A stretch of DNA of 64,000 nt from CAWBOY01 sp963790585 (GTDB taxonomy: Bacteria; Planctomycetota; Planctomycetia; Gemmatales; Gemmataceae): the NCBI GenBank assembly GCA_963790585.1, contig CAWBOY010000003.1:310001-374000 (forward strand), given 5' to 3'. Position 1 is the first letter of the stretch. Every line of letters begins with the position of its first letter. This document shows, piece by piece, positions 1-8,816 of the stretch. Below the pieces are notes generated by a model that saw only the letters and a list, made by a program, of their open reading frames with translations, was not told the DNA's origin and did not search any database. The translations under genes were made by a program, and so were the position numbers.

Positions 1-1305
1 GAAGAGACCCGCTCCACCGCCAAGAAGGAACTCGATCAAGCGAACTTGAAACAGGATGGCGAGCGCAAGCGACCCGATCCCAAAGAGGCGAAGCCCCAGG
101 ACGCCGCCAACGCGGGTAACGATCTGAACGATTCCGATCCGAAGAAGCGCGAGCAGGCGGAGGCCGACCTCAAGAAGATGCAACAACAAGCCGCCGACCC
201 GAAGACGCGCGCGGCCGCGGAAAAAGAGCTGAAGGCGGACGCGCCCAAGCCAGCTCCCGCGCCCGGCAAAGCCGATCCGAAGGAAGCGAAGCCGGAAGAC
301 GCAGCGCAAGCCGCGAAAGACCTGGCTAACGACGATCCGAAGAAACGCCAGGAAGCCGCCGCCAAGCTGAAACAGATGGAACAACAGGCGAAGGATCCCA
401 AGACACGCGCCGCCGCGGAAAAGGAATTGGCGAAGAACAACCTCGGCAAGGACGGCGAACGCAACCGCCCCGATCCCGAGGATGCCAAACCTCAAGACGC
501 AGCCAACGCCGGCCGCGATCTGAATTCAGACGATCCGAAGGCACGCGAGCAGGCGAAGAAGGATCTCGAAGAAATGGCCCAGAAAGCGCAAGATCCCCAG
601 GCACGCGACTCGGCCAAAAAGGAACTAGAAAAGAAACAGCAGCAAGGTTCCGCCGAAGGACCCAAGGACGACGCCAAGGCGACGGAGCAGCAGAAACGCG
701 ACCTGGAGAAAAAGATCGCCGAGCAAAAGGCCGACGACCTCAAGCAAAAGCTCGACGACCTCCAGAGCGCCGACCCTAAGAAACAAGCGCAGGCCAAGCA
801 AGACCTCGAGAAGATGCAAAAAGAGCTGGAGGATCCCAAGAAACGTGACCTCGTCAACGAGATGCTCCAGTTTGGCAAGAAGCGCGAGAAGACGGATGCC
901 ACGGCCGAGAAAGTCACTCAGCCACCACTGCCGCCGGAACCCCGAGACGCGACAAGAGCCGACGCCGCTGCGCAGCTTCAATTGGAAGACTTCAGTAAGA
1001 TCGACAAAAACATCTTGAAAGACCTCAAGATGAGCGAGGCCGATCTCAAGAAGCTCAAGGAAGACTTGCAAGATTTGCGCAAGCGCGAAGCCGCCAAGCC
1101 CATCCCCGGCGACAAGCCCGCCGATCCGAAGAACACGAGCAAGCTAGGGGCGACTGGCGGTCGGGCCGTGGAGGGACCGGGCACGCCGGGTTCGTCGAGC
1201 GACGCCAAAAACGGCGGCCGATTGCAACCGCCAGCGGGCTACGGCGATCCATATCGCGAGTTCAACCGCCAAATGTCGACGCCGCCGGCCGCGAAAGATA
1301 AATAA
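1..1305 (+). CDS. Charged repeat protein, C-terminal part (5' end outside window)
   Basis: The frame is open from base 1, so the start lies upstream; the visible part is about 434 residues ending in TAA. It is extremely rich in Lys, Asp, Glu, Ala and Pro and is built from imperfect repeats of roughly 60-75 residues. Each repeat runs DPKEAKPQDAA, then a DL-x-DDPKKREQA segment, then a KMQQQA-DPKTRAAAEKEL segment. At least three repeats are recognisable, with a looser coiled-coil stretch and a Pro/Gly-rich tail after them. No catalytic motif or membrane segment is visible. The composition suggests a long helical or coiled-coil surface or structural protein. I do not recognise a family, and the function is unknown. 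Confidence 0.75.
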   Translation, partial: EETRSTAKKELDQANLKQDGERKRPDPKEAKPQDAANAGNDLNDSDPKKREQAEADLKKMQQQAADPKTRAAAEKELKADAPKPAPAPGKADPKEAKPEDAAQAAKDLANDDPKKRQEAAAKLKQMEQQAKDPKTRAAAEKELAKNNLGKDGERNRPDPEDAKPQDAANAGRDLNSDDPKAREQAKKDLEEMAQKAQDPQARDSAKKELEKKQQQGSAEGPKDDAKATEQQKRDLEKKIAEQKADDLKQKLDDLQSADPKKQAQAKQDLEKMQKELEDPKKRDLVNEMLQFGKKREKTDATAEKVTQPPLPPEPRDATRADAAAQLQLEDFSKIDKNILKDLKMSEADLKKLKEDLQDLRKREAAKPIPGDKPADPKNTSKLGATGGRAVEGPGTPGSSSDAKNGGRLQPPAGYGDPYREFNRQMSTPPAAKDK

Positions 1306-1320
1306 CCCGGCGTAGCAAGA

Positions 1321-1566
1321 ACCGAGCCTGAAGCGTAAGCGAAGGTGCCTAATATAGTAGACGCGGCATCTTGCCGCGTGCTGCCATCCAACGCGGCAAG
1401 ATGCCGCGTCTACTATATTAGGTCATCCAACGTGGAAAGATGCCGCGTCTACTATGTCAGGTCATCCAACGCGGAAAGATGCCGCGTCTACTATGTCAGG
1501 CCATCCAACGTGGAAAGATGCCGCGTCTGCTATGTCAGGCACCTTCGCTGACGCTTCAGGCTCGGT
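1321..1566. repeat. Nested inverted-repeat element with internal tandem repeats
   Basis: The outer arms at 1321-1350 and 1537-1566 are 30-nt inverted repeats with one mismatch (left arm begins ACCGAGCCTGAAGCG). Just inside is a perfect 28-nt inverted pair, 1351-1378 and 1392-1419, containing GACGCGGCATCTTGCCGCG. Between the inner right arm and the outer right arm lie three 39-bp tandem units. A decayed further copy of the outer arm (ATTCGCTTATGCTTCAGGCT) follows near 1577-1600. There is no transposase, so it looks like a MITE- or REP-like element in the gap before nadB. Confidence 0.8.
1420..1536. repeat. Three 39-bp tandem repeats
   Basis: Units start at 1420, 1459 and 1498. Each reads AGGYCATCCAACGYGG, then a core of AAAGATGCCGCGTCT, then ACTATGTC or GCTATGTC, with one to three differences between units. 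They are extensions of the neighbouring palindrome's right arm and have no spacers. Confidence 0.85.
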
Positions 1567-1628
1567 AATACTGAATGCTATTCGCTTATGCTTCAGGCTA
1601 TACGCTGTCCGCCCAATAGAATCACGCC

Positions 1629-3276
1629 ATGCCATTTCCATTACGCTATCTCGTCCGTTTCGGCCCCAAGCAGACTCCCCATGTCTTCACCGATATCCTC
1701 ATCATCGGCGGCGGCATCGCGGGACTTCGCGCCGCGCTCGAGGTGCCGCACGACCTCCAAGTCTTGGTGGTGACCAAGGACCAGGTCCAGCTGAGCAACA
1801 GCAGCTGGGCCCAGGGTGGCATTGCCGCCGTCCGATCGCCCGAGGACCGCATCGAGAACCATGTCGAGGACACGCTGACCTCCGGCGACGGCCTGAGCGA
1901 TCGCGCCATCGCCGAGCTGGTGGTCAAGGAAGCCTCGCATCAGATCGATGACCTCGTCCGCTACGGCGCTCACTTCGACGCCGACCTGGGCCGTGAAGGG
2001 GGTCACAGCACTCACCGAATCGTACACGCTCTCGGCGATGCCACCGGCTTCGAGGTGATGCGCGCCATCATTGACCGCGTGCAACACGCCAAAAACATCC
2101 GTCTCTGGGACCGGACATTTACGATCGACTTACTTACTCATGGCGGCGCCTGTGTCGGCGCTCTCGTTCAAAGGCCGCGGCGCGAACGGTTGCAGATCTG
2201 GGCCAAGCAGACCATCCTGGCCAGCGGCGGCACGGGCATGGTCTATCGCGAGACAACGAATCCACCCGTGGCCACGGGTGATGGCATGGCCGCCGCCTAC
2301 CGCGCCGGCGCTGAGCTGCGCGACATGGAGTTCATGCAGTTTCACCCCACCGTGCTCTACGTCGCCGGCTCGAGCCGTTCTCTGATTAGCGAAGCGGTGC
2401 GCGGCGCCGGCGCTTACCTCCGCGACAAGGACGGCGTCCGCTTCATGCTCGATGTCGATCCGCGCCCGAGCTGGCGACCCGCGACATCGTCGCCCGAGCC
2501 ATAGTCCGCCGCATGGAGAAAACGAAGCATCCCAACGTCTATCTCGACCTGTCGCACCTCGATCCCGCCAAGGTTCTCGCGGAGTTTCCCACGATCGCCA
2601 AGGCCTGCAGCAGCTTCGGCCTCAACATTGCCACCGACCTGATTCCCGTCCGGCCAGGAGCACATTACATGATGGGAGGCGTCCGTATCGACGATTCGGG
2701 TCGAACCACGCTCCCGAGACTTTGGGCCGCCGGTGAAGTGACATCGAGCGGCCTACACGGCGCCAACCGTCTCGCGTCGAATAGCCTGCTCGAAGGCTTA
2801 GTTTTCGGTGCTGCTTGTGGTCGCGGTGCCGCCGACGCTGCTCGCGCCATGCCCGATGTCTATGTCGTCCCACCGGTCTCTGCGCGATTCGATCCCGACA
2901 ATGATCAAGCCCTCGATGTGGGCGATCTGACCAACGCCCTGCGCAGCCTCATGGTGCGCAACATGGGCATCGTCCGCGATCAGGCGAGTCTCGAAGAAGC
3001 GGAGAAAAGCGTCAGCTTCTGGTGCCAATACGTGTTGCGGCACGAATTTTCGTCCGCGCGGGCTGGGAGTTGCAAAACCTTCTTACCGTCGCCCGCCTCA
3101 TGATCTGGTCGGCCCTGCAGCGCACCGAATCGCGCGGCGTCCATTTCCGTTCGGATTACCCCACCAAAAGCCCTGCCTGGCTAAAGCACGTCGTCTGCCC
3201 GCCGCGATTGCCTGATTTGCCCGTTGGCCAACGATCCCCGGGCCAAGAAGGGTCGAGGCAGGCAGGCGATGGTTGA
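1629..3276 (+). CDS. nadB: L-aspartate oxidase NadB (two frameshifts)
   Basis: FAD-dependent oxidation of L-aspartate to iminoaspartate, the first step of de novo NAD synthesis. The N-terminus has the FAD-binding Rossmann motif ILIIGGGIAGLRAAL, then SSWAQGGIAAV, the active-site region REGGHSTHRIVH and MEFMQFHPTVLY. The C-terminal part includes HGANRLASNSLLEGLVFG and WELQNLLTVARLMI. The coding frame changes twice: near 2463-2472 (one base missing before AELATRDIVARAIVRR) and near 3040-3058 (before AGWELQN). Total coding length is about 548 codons, normal for NadB. nadD lies convergently about 290 bp downstream. Either a decayed gene or two single-base sequence errors; the otherwise perfect conservation favours error. 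Confidence 0.9.
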
Positions 3277-3325
3277 GTGAAGCGATACCATACCTCGCTC
3301 TCAGCCATCGTCATTTCGAGCTGTA

Positions 3326-3400
3326 GCCGGGGTCGGTACTCCGACCCCGGTGTGGCCTTGATGCATCCAGAGAACCGGGGTCGGAGTACCGACCCCGGCC
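3326..3400. repeat. Palindromic GGGGTCGG element, copy A
   Basis: Arms GCCGGGGTCGGTACTCCGAC and its complement flank a short centre ending TGCATCCAGAGAA. Each arm is itself nearly palindromic around GGTACTCC. It is one of three copies in the window, in the gap between the convergent nadB and nadD genes, where it could act as a bidirectional terminator. Confidence 0.85.
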
Positions 3401-3453
3401 AAGGTTTCTCCTCTACCGTGAGTCTCCGTCACTTCGGCTGATAGGCAAGCCGT

Positions 3454-3531
3454 GGCCGGGGTCGGTACTCCGACCCCGGTGTGGCCTTGGTGCATCCAGA
3501 GAACCGGGGTCGGAGTACCGACCCCGGCCAA
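3454..3531. repeat. Palindromic GGGGTCGG element, copy B
   Basis: A second, nearly identical copy of the same element, same orientation, about 130 bp after the first. The centre differs by one base (TTGGTGCATC against TTGATGCATC). The stretch between the copies (3401-3453) holds CTCCGTCACTTCGGC, which recurs just after copy B, so the repeated unit is longer than the palindrome alone. Confidence 0.85.
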
Positions 3532-3565
3532 GGTTCGAGTACGGGGGCGAGGGGAGCAACCTCCG

Positions 3566-4177
3566 TCACTTCGGCCGATAGAGCTTCTTCTCCCACAAAT
3601 ACACCTCCACCGCCCGCGGCACGAGATAGCGGACGCTACGCCCTTGCTCCGCGCGCTGGCGCAACTCATGGCTGGCGATGTCGATCATCGGCGCCTCGAT
3701 GATGTGCAAGCTTAACGGCTCGTTCGCGTCCCATCCGAGCCGCGCGCGTAGCTCGCCCTCGCTCAGCGTCGGTGTGCCGGGCCGCGGCATAACGAGCACT
3801 TTGACCAGTTGTAAGATCCTCTTTATATTTTTCCAATTCGGTAAGTCCGCCAGGCTGTCGCCGCCCAGGAGCAGGGAAAACTCCACTCCCGGATGGCGCG
3901 CGTGCAGATCTTCGAGCGTGTCGACGGTGTAGCTCAGGCCGGTTCGCTCTTTCTCGATCTCGTCGATTTGAAACGCGGTATTGCCGGCGATGGCGAGTTC
4001 GAGCATTTCGACGCGCTGATCGAATCTCGTGAGCGGCTGGTCGAGTTTGCTCGGCGGGCGCGGGGCGGGGATAAACCAGACCTGGTCGAGGTTGCCCTGT
4101 TCGCGGCATTGTTCCGCGAGGACAAGATGGCCAAAGTGGACAGGGTCGAAAGTGCCGCCGTAGATGCCGACGCGCAT
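3566..4177 (-). CDS. nadD: Nicotinate-nucleotide adenylyltransferase NadD
   Basis: Transfers AMP from ATP to nicotinate mononucleotide, making deamido-NAD in cytosolic NAD synthesis. The start is placed at the ATG giving MRVGIYGGTFDPVHFGH, because the family begins at this nucleotidyltransferase motif (GGTFDPVHFGH; HxGH-type). A longer frame would add 26 residues lacking family resemblance. Other family features are RTGLSYTVDTLEDL, LLLGGDSLADLPNW and a C-terminal IASHELRQRAEQGRSVRYLVP corresponding to the ISSTxIR region, with His in place of one of the usual residues. Length 203 residues is normal. With nadB opposite it forms a convergent NAD-synthesis pair. Confidence 0.93.
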   Translation of the reverse strand: MRVGIYGGTFDPVHFGHLVLAEQCREQGNLDQVWFIPAPRPPSKLDQPLTRFDQRVEMLELAIAGNTAFQIDEIEKERTGLSYTVDTLEDLHARHPGVEFSLLLGGDSLADLPNWKNIKRILQLVKVLVMPRPGTPTLSEGELRARLGWDANEPLSLHIIEAPMIDIASHELRQRAEQGRSVRYLVPRAVEVYLWEKKLYRPK

Positions 4178-4314
4178 AGGATTCACCAGAGCGGAGCCAG
4201 GGGATGTATGCTCATCAACGTATAGGGGCGGCGGCGCAGCCGTCAACCGCGGCAATTCGCCGTGCCGGCGCGCCTACGATAGGATGAAGGTGCCGAGTAA
4301 AAGGAGTCTTGTTC

Positions 4315-5025
4315 GTGACCGCCGAAGTTCGCGTCTTGCTCGCCGATCGGCTTGCCGCTGTCGAAGAGCGCATCGCACGTGCTTGCGCTCGGGCGCACTG
4401 CGCGCGCGGCGAGGTGACGCTGGTGGCCGTGACCAAGACGGTCTCGGCCGACGTCGCCCAGCTAATACGGGAGTTAGGCGTCGCACATTTGGGCGAGAAC
4501 AGGCCGCAAGAGTTATGGCGCAAGACGGCGTTGATCCCTGCCGCTCGTTGGCACCTGATCGGCCATCTGCAGCGGAACAAAATCGAGCGTACCGTTCCGC
4601 TCGTGGAGCGTATCCATTCCGTAGATAGCGTGCGCTTATTGCAAGCCCTCGAAGAGGAAGCGGCACGAAAAAAGGTAGAAATACGAGTCCTTTTAGAGGT
4701 AAATGCCGCTCGGGAGGCAAGCAAGCAAGGATTCGCGACGGAGGCAGTGCCAGCCCTCGCGCCGGAGCTATGCAAGCTACGTCGAGTGCGTGTCGAAGGT
4801 TTGATGACAATGGCGGCTTACGCGGAAGATCCAGAAACCTGCCGTCCAACCTTCCGCCAGCTCCGAGAGCTCAAGACCGAATTACAAGCAGCCATCGGCG
4901 CGGCTCATCCGCTCGACCATCTGTCGATGGGGATGAGCAACGATTTTGAAATCGCGATCGAAGAAGGCGCGACGCTGATTCGTCTGGGAACCGTGCTCTT
5001 TGAGGGTGTAGGTTTGAATGGCTAG
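4315..5025 (+). CDS. yggS: YggS/YBL036C-type PLP homeostasis protein
   Basis: Pyridoxal-5'-phosphate binding protein of the YggS/PROSC family, an alanine-racemase-like barrel without known catalytic turnover that buffers PLP. Family motifs are VTLVAVTKTV (the Lys is the PLP Schiff-base residue), LGENRPQEL, WHLIGHLQRNK, IHSVDS, VEGLMTM and LSMGMSNDFEIAIEEGATLIRLGTVLFG-like. I chose the GTG at 4315 because AAGGAG lies 8 bases upstream; a TTG two codons earlier is less well placed. Length 236 residues. The stop codon sits inside a short dispersed repeat (AGCCGCGAGCCG). Confidence 0.92.
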   Translation: MTAEVRVLLADRLAAVEERIARACARAHCARGEVTLVAVTKTVSADVAQLIRELGVAHLGENRPQELWRKTALIPAARWHLIGHLQRNKIERTVPLVERIHSVDSVRLLQALEEEAARKKVEIRVLLEVNAAREASKQGFATEAVPALAPELCKLRRVRVEGLMTMAAYAEDPETCRPTFRQLRELKTELQAAIGAAHPLDHLSMGMSNDFEIAIEEGATLIRLGTVLFEGVGLNG

Positions 5026-5060
5026 CCGCGAGCCGATAGGCGAGCGCTGCGCGGCAACGC
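5024..5060. repeat. AGCCGCGAGCCG dispersed repeat, copy 1
   Basis: Reads AGCCGCGAGCCGATAGGCGA followed by GCGCTGCGCGG. The same core is found as a hairpin at 7520-7576 and inverted at 40715-40755. It is a small REP-like family at gene ends. Confidence 0.6.
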
Positions 5061-5095
5061 TATCAAGAACCGTCTAATGGCAAGAGGATAACACC

Positions 5096-6775
5096 GTGAC
5101 TCAGGCCGTGTCCATGATCGTGCCGCAATATCGAGGGCCTGGCCCCGTTGGAATACTCCGCAAGTATGTCAACATCTTTCGCGTCTCGCTCATTGAACGG
5201 CTGGCGTATCGCGGTGATTTCTTGCTCGGAACGGTCCTTCGTTTCTTCCCAGTAATGACGACTATTCTGCTGTGGCAATCGGTCTATGCAGGTTCCGGTA
5301 AGCAATCGATGTCGAGCTTCACGCTGCGCGAGATGATTGCGTATCTTTTGCTGATCCACATTAGCCGCATGTTCTCGAGCATGCCTGGCTTAGCCGCGGG
5401 TATCAGCCGAGACATTCGCGATGGCTCGCTCAAAAAATACTTGATCCAACCTCTCGACATGGTTGGTTATCTACTGGCTTATCGGGCCGCCCACAAGGCT
5501 GCGTATATCGTCACATCCGCGATCCCTTATGCGCTTCTTTTCTGGCTCTGTTCGGGTTACTTCGATGGTTGGCCTGACATCGGGACGATGGCGCTCTATC
5601 TCGCTTCGTTGCTCATGGGTTTTCTGTTGGGTTTCTTCTTCGAGGCGACCTTGGGCATGGTCGGTTTTTGGTTTCTTGAAGTGACGTCGCTCTTGTGGGT
5701 GATCAATACCCTGAATTTCTTCGTGTCCGGCCAGATGTTGCCGCTCGACTTTTTGGAGCAGACCGCGCCCTGGCTGTTGATACTGCCTTTCAAGTATCTC
5801 GCCTATTTCCCGGCAATGATCTACTTAGGCAAGATCCACGGGCCGGAGCTGCTGCGTGAGTTATGTATCGAGGCGGCCTGGATCCTCGCCTTCATCGTGC
5901 TGGCGCGCTGGCTCTATGCGCGGCTTGCGGCACTACAGCGCTTTCGGGGGCTAAGACGAATGAACGGTTTCGGACGTTACGCCCGCTTGTATCTCGCCTT
6001 CGCACGGTTCAACCTTGCGACCGAGATGTCGTACCGCATGAACTTCGCCATCAAGGTCCTCGTCGAAGTACTCTGGCTCGGCATCCTGTTGATGTTCTTC
6101 AATGAAATCTATCGCCGCACTGGTAACATCGCCGGCTGGGACTACTACCAATACCTGTTTTTCATGGGCTGTCATTATGCGCTTGCCGGCGTGATCGAGA
6201 CATTCTTTCTCGAAAACTGCGTCGGCTTTGCCGAGCTGGTGCGCACGGGCGACCTCGATCATTACCTCCTGAAACCGATCGATGAACAGTTTCTGATTAC
6301 AGGTCGCGGCCTGGACTGGTCGACAGCGCCCAACATCCTTCAGGGCGGCATTCTGATGGTTTTCGCTGTCGCAGTTGGCCATTTGCCGCTTGATCCGTTC
6401 CGGTTGGCGACGTTCGTCTTACTGTTCGTCTGCGGATCGGCACTCGCCTACAGCTTTCTGTTGATCCTCGCCTCGGGCTCGGTCTGGTTTGTACGCAATC
6501 AAAGCTTAATGGAATTGTGGTGGCTGTTCACCACTCTGATGCGGCATCCACGGCAGATCTTTAATAGTTCCTGGTGGGCCGCGCCGCTGGGGATGTTCTT
6601 CACCGTCGTTATCCCGATCTTGCTCGTCGTCAGTGTGCCAGCGGAGGTAATGGTGCGCGAATTGTTTGAACCGTTTACCGTGATAGGCGTCATTTTAGCG
6701 ACGGCGGTGTTTTTGTGGATCAGCCGGCGGTTCTTTCGCTATGCACTAAGTCGGTATCGTAGCGCGAGTAGTTGA
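5096..6775 (+). CDS. Fused double ABC-2 type permease (ABC2_membrane_6-like)
   Basis: Integral membrane protein of 559 residues made of two permease halves in one chain. Each half resembles the PF06182-type ABC-2 family permeases, which are normally two separate neighbouring genes. Half one (about residues 20-285) starts ILRKYVNIFRVSLIERLAYRGDF. Half two (from about 288) starts MNGFGRYARLYLAFARFNL. Each half has about six hydrophobic segments. The motifs DGSLKKYLIQPLDM in half one and TGDLDHYLLKPIDEQF in half two are the paired family signature. The GTG start is preceded by AAGAGGAT. No ABC ATPase gene is adjacent in the window, so the partner must be encoded elsewhere. Substrate unknown; it exports across the inner membrane by family inference. 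Confidence 0.82.
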   Translation: MTQAVSMIVPQYRGPGPVGILRKYVNIFRVSLIERLAYRGDFLLGTVLRFFPVMTTILLWQSVYAGSGKQSMSSFTLREMIAYLLLIHISRMFSSMPGLAAGISRDIRDGSLKKYLIQPLDMVGYLLAYRAAHKAAYIVTSAIPYALLFWLCSGYFDGWPDIGTMALYLASLLMGFLLGFFFEATLGMVGFWFLEVTSLLWVINTLNFFVSGQMLPLDFLEQTAPWLLILPFKYLAYFPAMIYLGKIHGPELLRELCIEAAWILAFIVLARWLYARLAALQRFRGLRRMNGFGRYARLYLAFARFNLATEMSYRMNFAIKVLVEVLWLGILLMFFNEIYRRTGNIAGWDYYQYLFFMGCHYALAGVIETFFLENCVGFAELVRTGDLDHYLLKPIDEQFLITGRGLDWSTAPNILQGGILMVFAVAVGHLPLDPFRLATFVLLFVCGSALAYSFLLILASGSVWFVRNQSLMELWWLFTTLMRHPRQIFNSSWWAAPLGMFFTVVIPILLVVSVPAEVMVRELFEPFTVIGVILATAVFLWISRRFFRYALSRYRSASS

Positions 6776-6785
6776 GAGCCTGTAC

Positions 6786-6917
6786 GATAAGGTTGTGGCG
6801 GCACGTTTCCAACGTGCCGGGGGCGCCAATCGCCCGTGGCGGCCATATCAAGTACAGGCAAACTCCTGAACATGGCGACGCATCGGCACGTTGGAAACGT
6901 GCCGCCACAACTTTATC
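6786..6917. repeat. Palindromic GTGGCGGCACGTTTCC element, copy 1
   Basis: The 33-nt arms at 6786-6818 and 6885-6917 are inverted repeats with one mismatch; each contains GTGGCGGCACGTTTCCAACG or its complement. The 66-bp centre does not match the second copy at 25258-25392. No coding capacity. Confidence 0.85.
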
Positions 6918-7092
6918 GGACAGTCTCAGGGTAAATCCCTTTTGTAATTTCTGCACGATCGCTGTAACTTCTTCAATTCTCCTGGCTTGTCAGGTTGGCC
7001 TTCACGCGGCCCTTTTCTTTCGTTATGGTCCCGGCGCGGCAGCACGGAAGCTGTTGACACGAAGGCAACCCGCTCTCGGGAGATTCGCATTC

Positions 7093-7476
7093 ATGCGCAA
7101 GGAAGCGCTGCGGCTCATCTTGGCTTTGCTCCCCGTCCTCCTGTGGGTCGCCGCGCCGCCGCGCTGCGGGGCGGGCTGAACGCCGTTGGGCTGCGGCCCA
7201 ACGATCGGCGGTTCGCCGGTCTATAACCCACCGTTTTTCATGCCCAATCAGGCTTCGCTGCCGCCCAGCGCGTATGCCAATGCGCCGGCGCCGAACCGCG
7301 CACCAGCGGCGCCGCCCGTCAACGTTGTCCGTGGCGTTCGTCCCGTCGATACGCCGGTGCCGCGTCCCGTGCCGGTCCAGCGATTGGCCACACCCGCGGA
7401 ATTGGGCCTCGTGGCCTCGACGCCGGCGCCAAGACTCGCATCGCCCGCGGAATTGGGAATAGTGCCGACCCGATAG
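7093..7476 (+). CDS. Small proline-rich secreted/lipoprotein gene with in-frame TGA
   Basis: An ATG at 7093 with GGGAGA upstream begins a typical signal peptide (MRKEALRLILALLPVLLWVAAPP). After 28 codons a TGA at 7177-7179 interrupts the frame. The same frame then continues without further stops to 7476, giving PLGCGPTIGGSPVYNPPFF and a Pro/Ala-rich body with two copies of RLA(S/T)PAELG(L/I)V near the end. LGC just after the stop could be a lipobox cysteine. Without the TGA the product would be about 127 residues. Alternative starts after the stop (TTG at 7186) would lack a signal sequence. Family not recognised. Confidence 0.5.
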
Positions 7477-7517
7477 TACAATTCGGCGGTGTGTAATCCT
7501 GCTCTCGAAAAAATGTT

Positions 7518-7578
7518 TAGCCGCGAGCCGGTAGGCGATTGCGTTTTTGCACAGCGCTTGCTTACCGGCTCGCGGCCA
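7518..7578. repeat. AGCCGCGAGCCG dispersed repeat, hairpin copy
   Basis: Arms GCCGCGAGCCGGTAGG (7520-7535) and its near-complement (7561-7576) form a 16-bp stem with a 25-nt loop. The rest of the gap 7477-7724 shows no gene or motif I can name. Confidence 0.65.
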
Positions 7579-7724
7579 AACGGCCCGCCACTTCCACACC
7601 CACAATAACCCAAGCATCGCCACGGAGCTGTCGTTGCGCGGATAACCCGCAACGCATAGGCGACGTTGGAGCCAATGTGTCGTACAACGACAAAAGTCTT
7701 CGCGCACCAAAGTGAGGTTGTCGT

Positions 7725-8765
7725 ATGCGGAATGTTGTTTGTCGCTCATATATCGGTTGCTTCTCGCTGCTGCTTCTTTGGCTCCCATCCTCTATCCCGT
7801 CGGACACGGACGAACCGAAGCCGCGAAACTGCATTAATTGCACCTTGAACGAGCCGGGTACCAACCCGGTTGAGCCGAGTAAAGACCCAAAGTCCGTGAA
7901 GGTGTTCGTCTTGGCTGGGCAGTCGAACATGGAGGGACAAGGATTTATTAAGGCCGACAAGGAGCGAAACGGCGGGAAAGGGAGCCTGGAGTACCTAACT
8001 AAGGACCCGGCCACGGCCGACAGGTTCAAGCACCTCTTGGGAAAGGATGGCAAGTGGGCCGTCCGCGACGACGTGTGGATTCATTACCTCGATCGTAAGG
8101 GCAAGCTCACGGTAGGCTACGGGGCCAAAGCGGACCGCATTGGGCCGGAACTCGGCTTCGGCCACGTGATCGGCGAAGCCTACCCAGAGCCGATTCTGCT
8201 GATCAAGCTCGCCTGGGGGGGTAAGAGCCTCGCCAAGGACTTCCGTCCACCGAGTTCGGGTGGTGAGGTCGGGCCTTATTACAAGGAAATCGTGCAGCGG
8301 AACAAGGATGTCCTCGGCAACCTGAATAAGGAGTTCCCGGAACTCGGCGACTGCAAATATGAACTCATCGGTTTTGGATGGCATCAAGGATGGAATGATC
8401 GGGTCAATCAGGCCTTCAACGACGAGTATGAGAAGAACATGGCCAACTTCATACGCGACATCCGCAAGGATCTCGGCGTGAAGAAACTCCCGTTCGTGAT
8501 TGCTGAGACTGGGATGAGCGGTAAAGAGGAAAAACACCCACGGGCGCTATCGCTGATGAAGGCTCAGGCGTCCGTGGCTGAGTATGAGGAGTTCAAGGGG
8601 AACGTAGCGTTCGTCGGCACGAAGGAGTTTTGGCGGGAAAAGGAAGTATCGCCAACTGGGCAGGCATACCACTGGAACACCAACGCGGAAACCTACTACC
8701 TCATCGGCGAAGCGATGGGAAATGCTATGAAAAAGTTATGTGCCGCGAAGCAGACAACGAAGTGA
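7725..8765 (+). CDS. Secreted SASA-domain carbohydrate esterase
   Basis: A 346-residue protein with an N-terminal signal region (hydrophobic GCFSLLLLWLPSS, residues about 11-23). The SASA/sialate-O-acetylesterase-like domain (PF03629 type) begins at about residue 58. The SGNH-hydrolase block I is VFVLAGQSNMEG, nucleophile Ser67, and the later WHQGWND block matches the family's W-x-QG-E/W-x-D segment. Such enzymes remove acetyl groups from sialic acids or plant and algal polysaccharides, in the periplasm or outside the cell. ATG preceded by GTGAGG. It is followed 51 bp later by an unknown secreted gene and lies in a stretch with a second SASA gene and a sulfatase, suggesting polysaccharide use. 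Substrate not deducible. Confidence 0.85.
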   Translation: MRNVVCRSYIGCFSLLLLWLPSSIPSDTDEPKPRNCINCTLNEPGTNPVEPSKDPKSVKVFVLAGQSNMEGQGFIKADKERNGGKGSLEYLTKDPATADRFKHLLGKDGKWAVRDDVWIHYLDRKGKLTVGYGAKADRIGPELGFGHVIGEAYPEPILLIKLAWGGKSLAKDFRPPSSGGEVGPYYKEIVQRNKDVLGNLNKEFPELGDCKYELIGFGWHQGWNDRVNQAFNDEYEKNMANFIRDIRKDLGVKKLPFVIAETGMSGKEEKHPRALSLMKAQASVAEYEEFKGNVAFVGTKEFWREKEVSPTGQAYHWNTNAETYYLIGEAMGNAMKKLCAAKQTTK

Positions 8766-8816
8766 GATCTGACGTCTTTCTGCCCTCCCACCAATCAAAT
8801 ACCTGGAAGTTGTCAC

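Noticed and set aside
36..488. Antisense frame rich in Ala and Ser over the charged repeat protein
   Set aside because: An artefact of the repeat-rich, GC-biased sequence on the other strand.
1420..1536. CRISPR-like array of 39-bp repeats
   Set aside because: The units are directly adjacent with no unique spacers, and no cas gene is near.
7177..7179. TGA as a selenocysteine codon
   Set aside because: The local context (AG-TGA-TP between signal peptide and a Pro-rich body) is not a redox site, and no SECIS-like hairpin is evident right after it.
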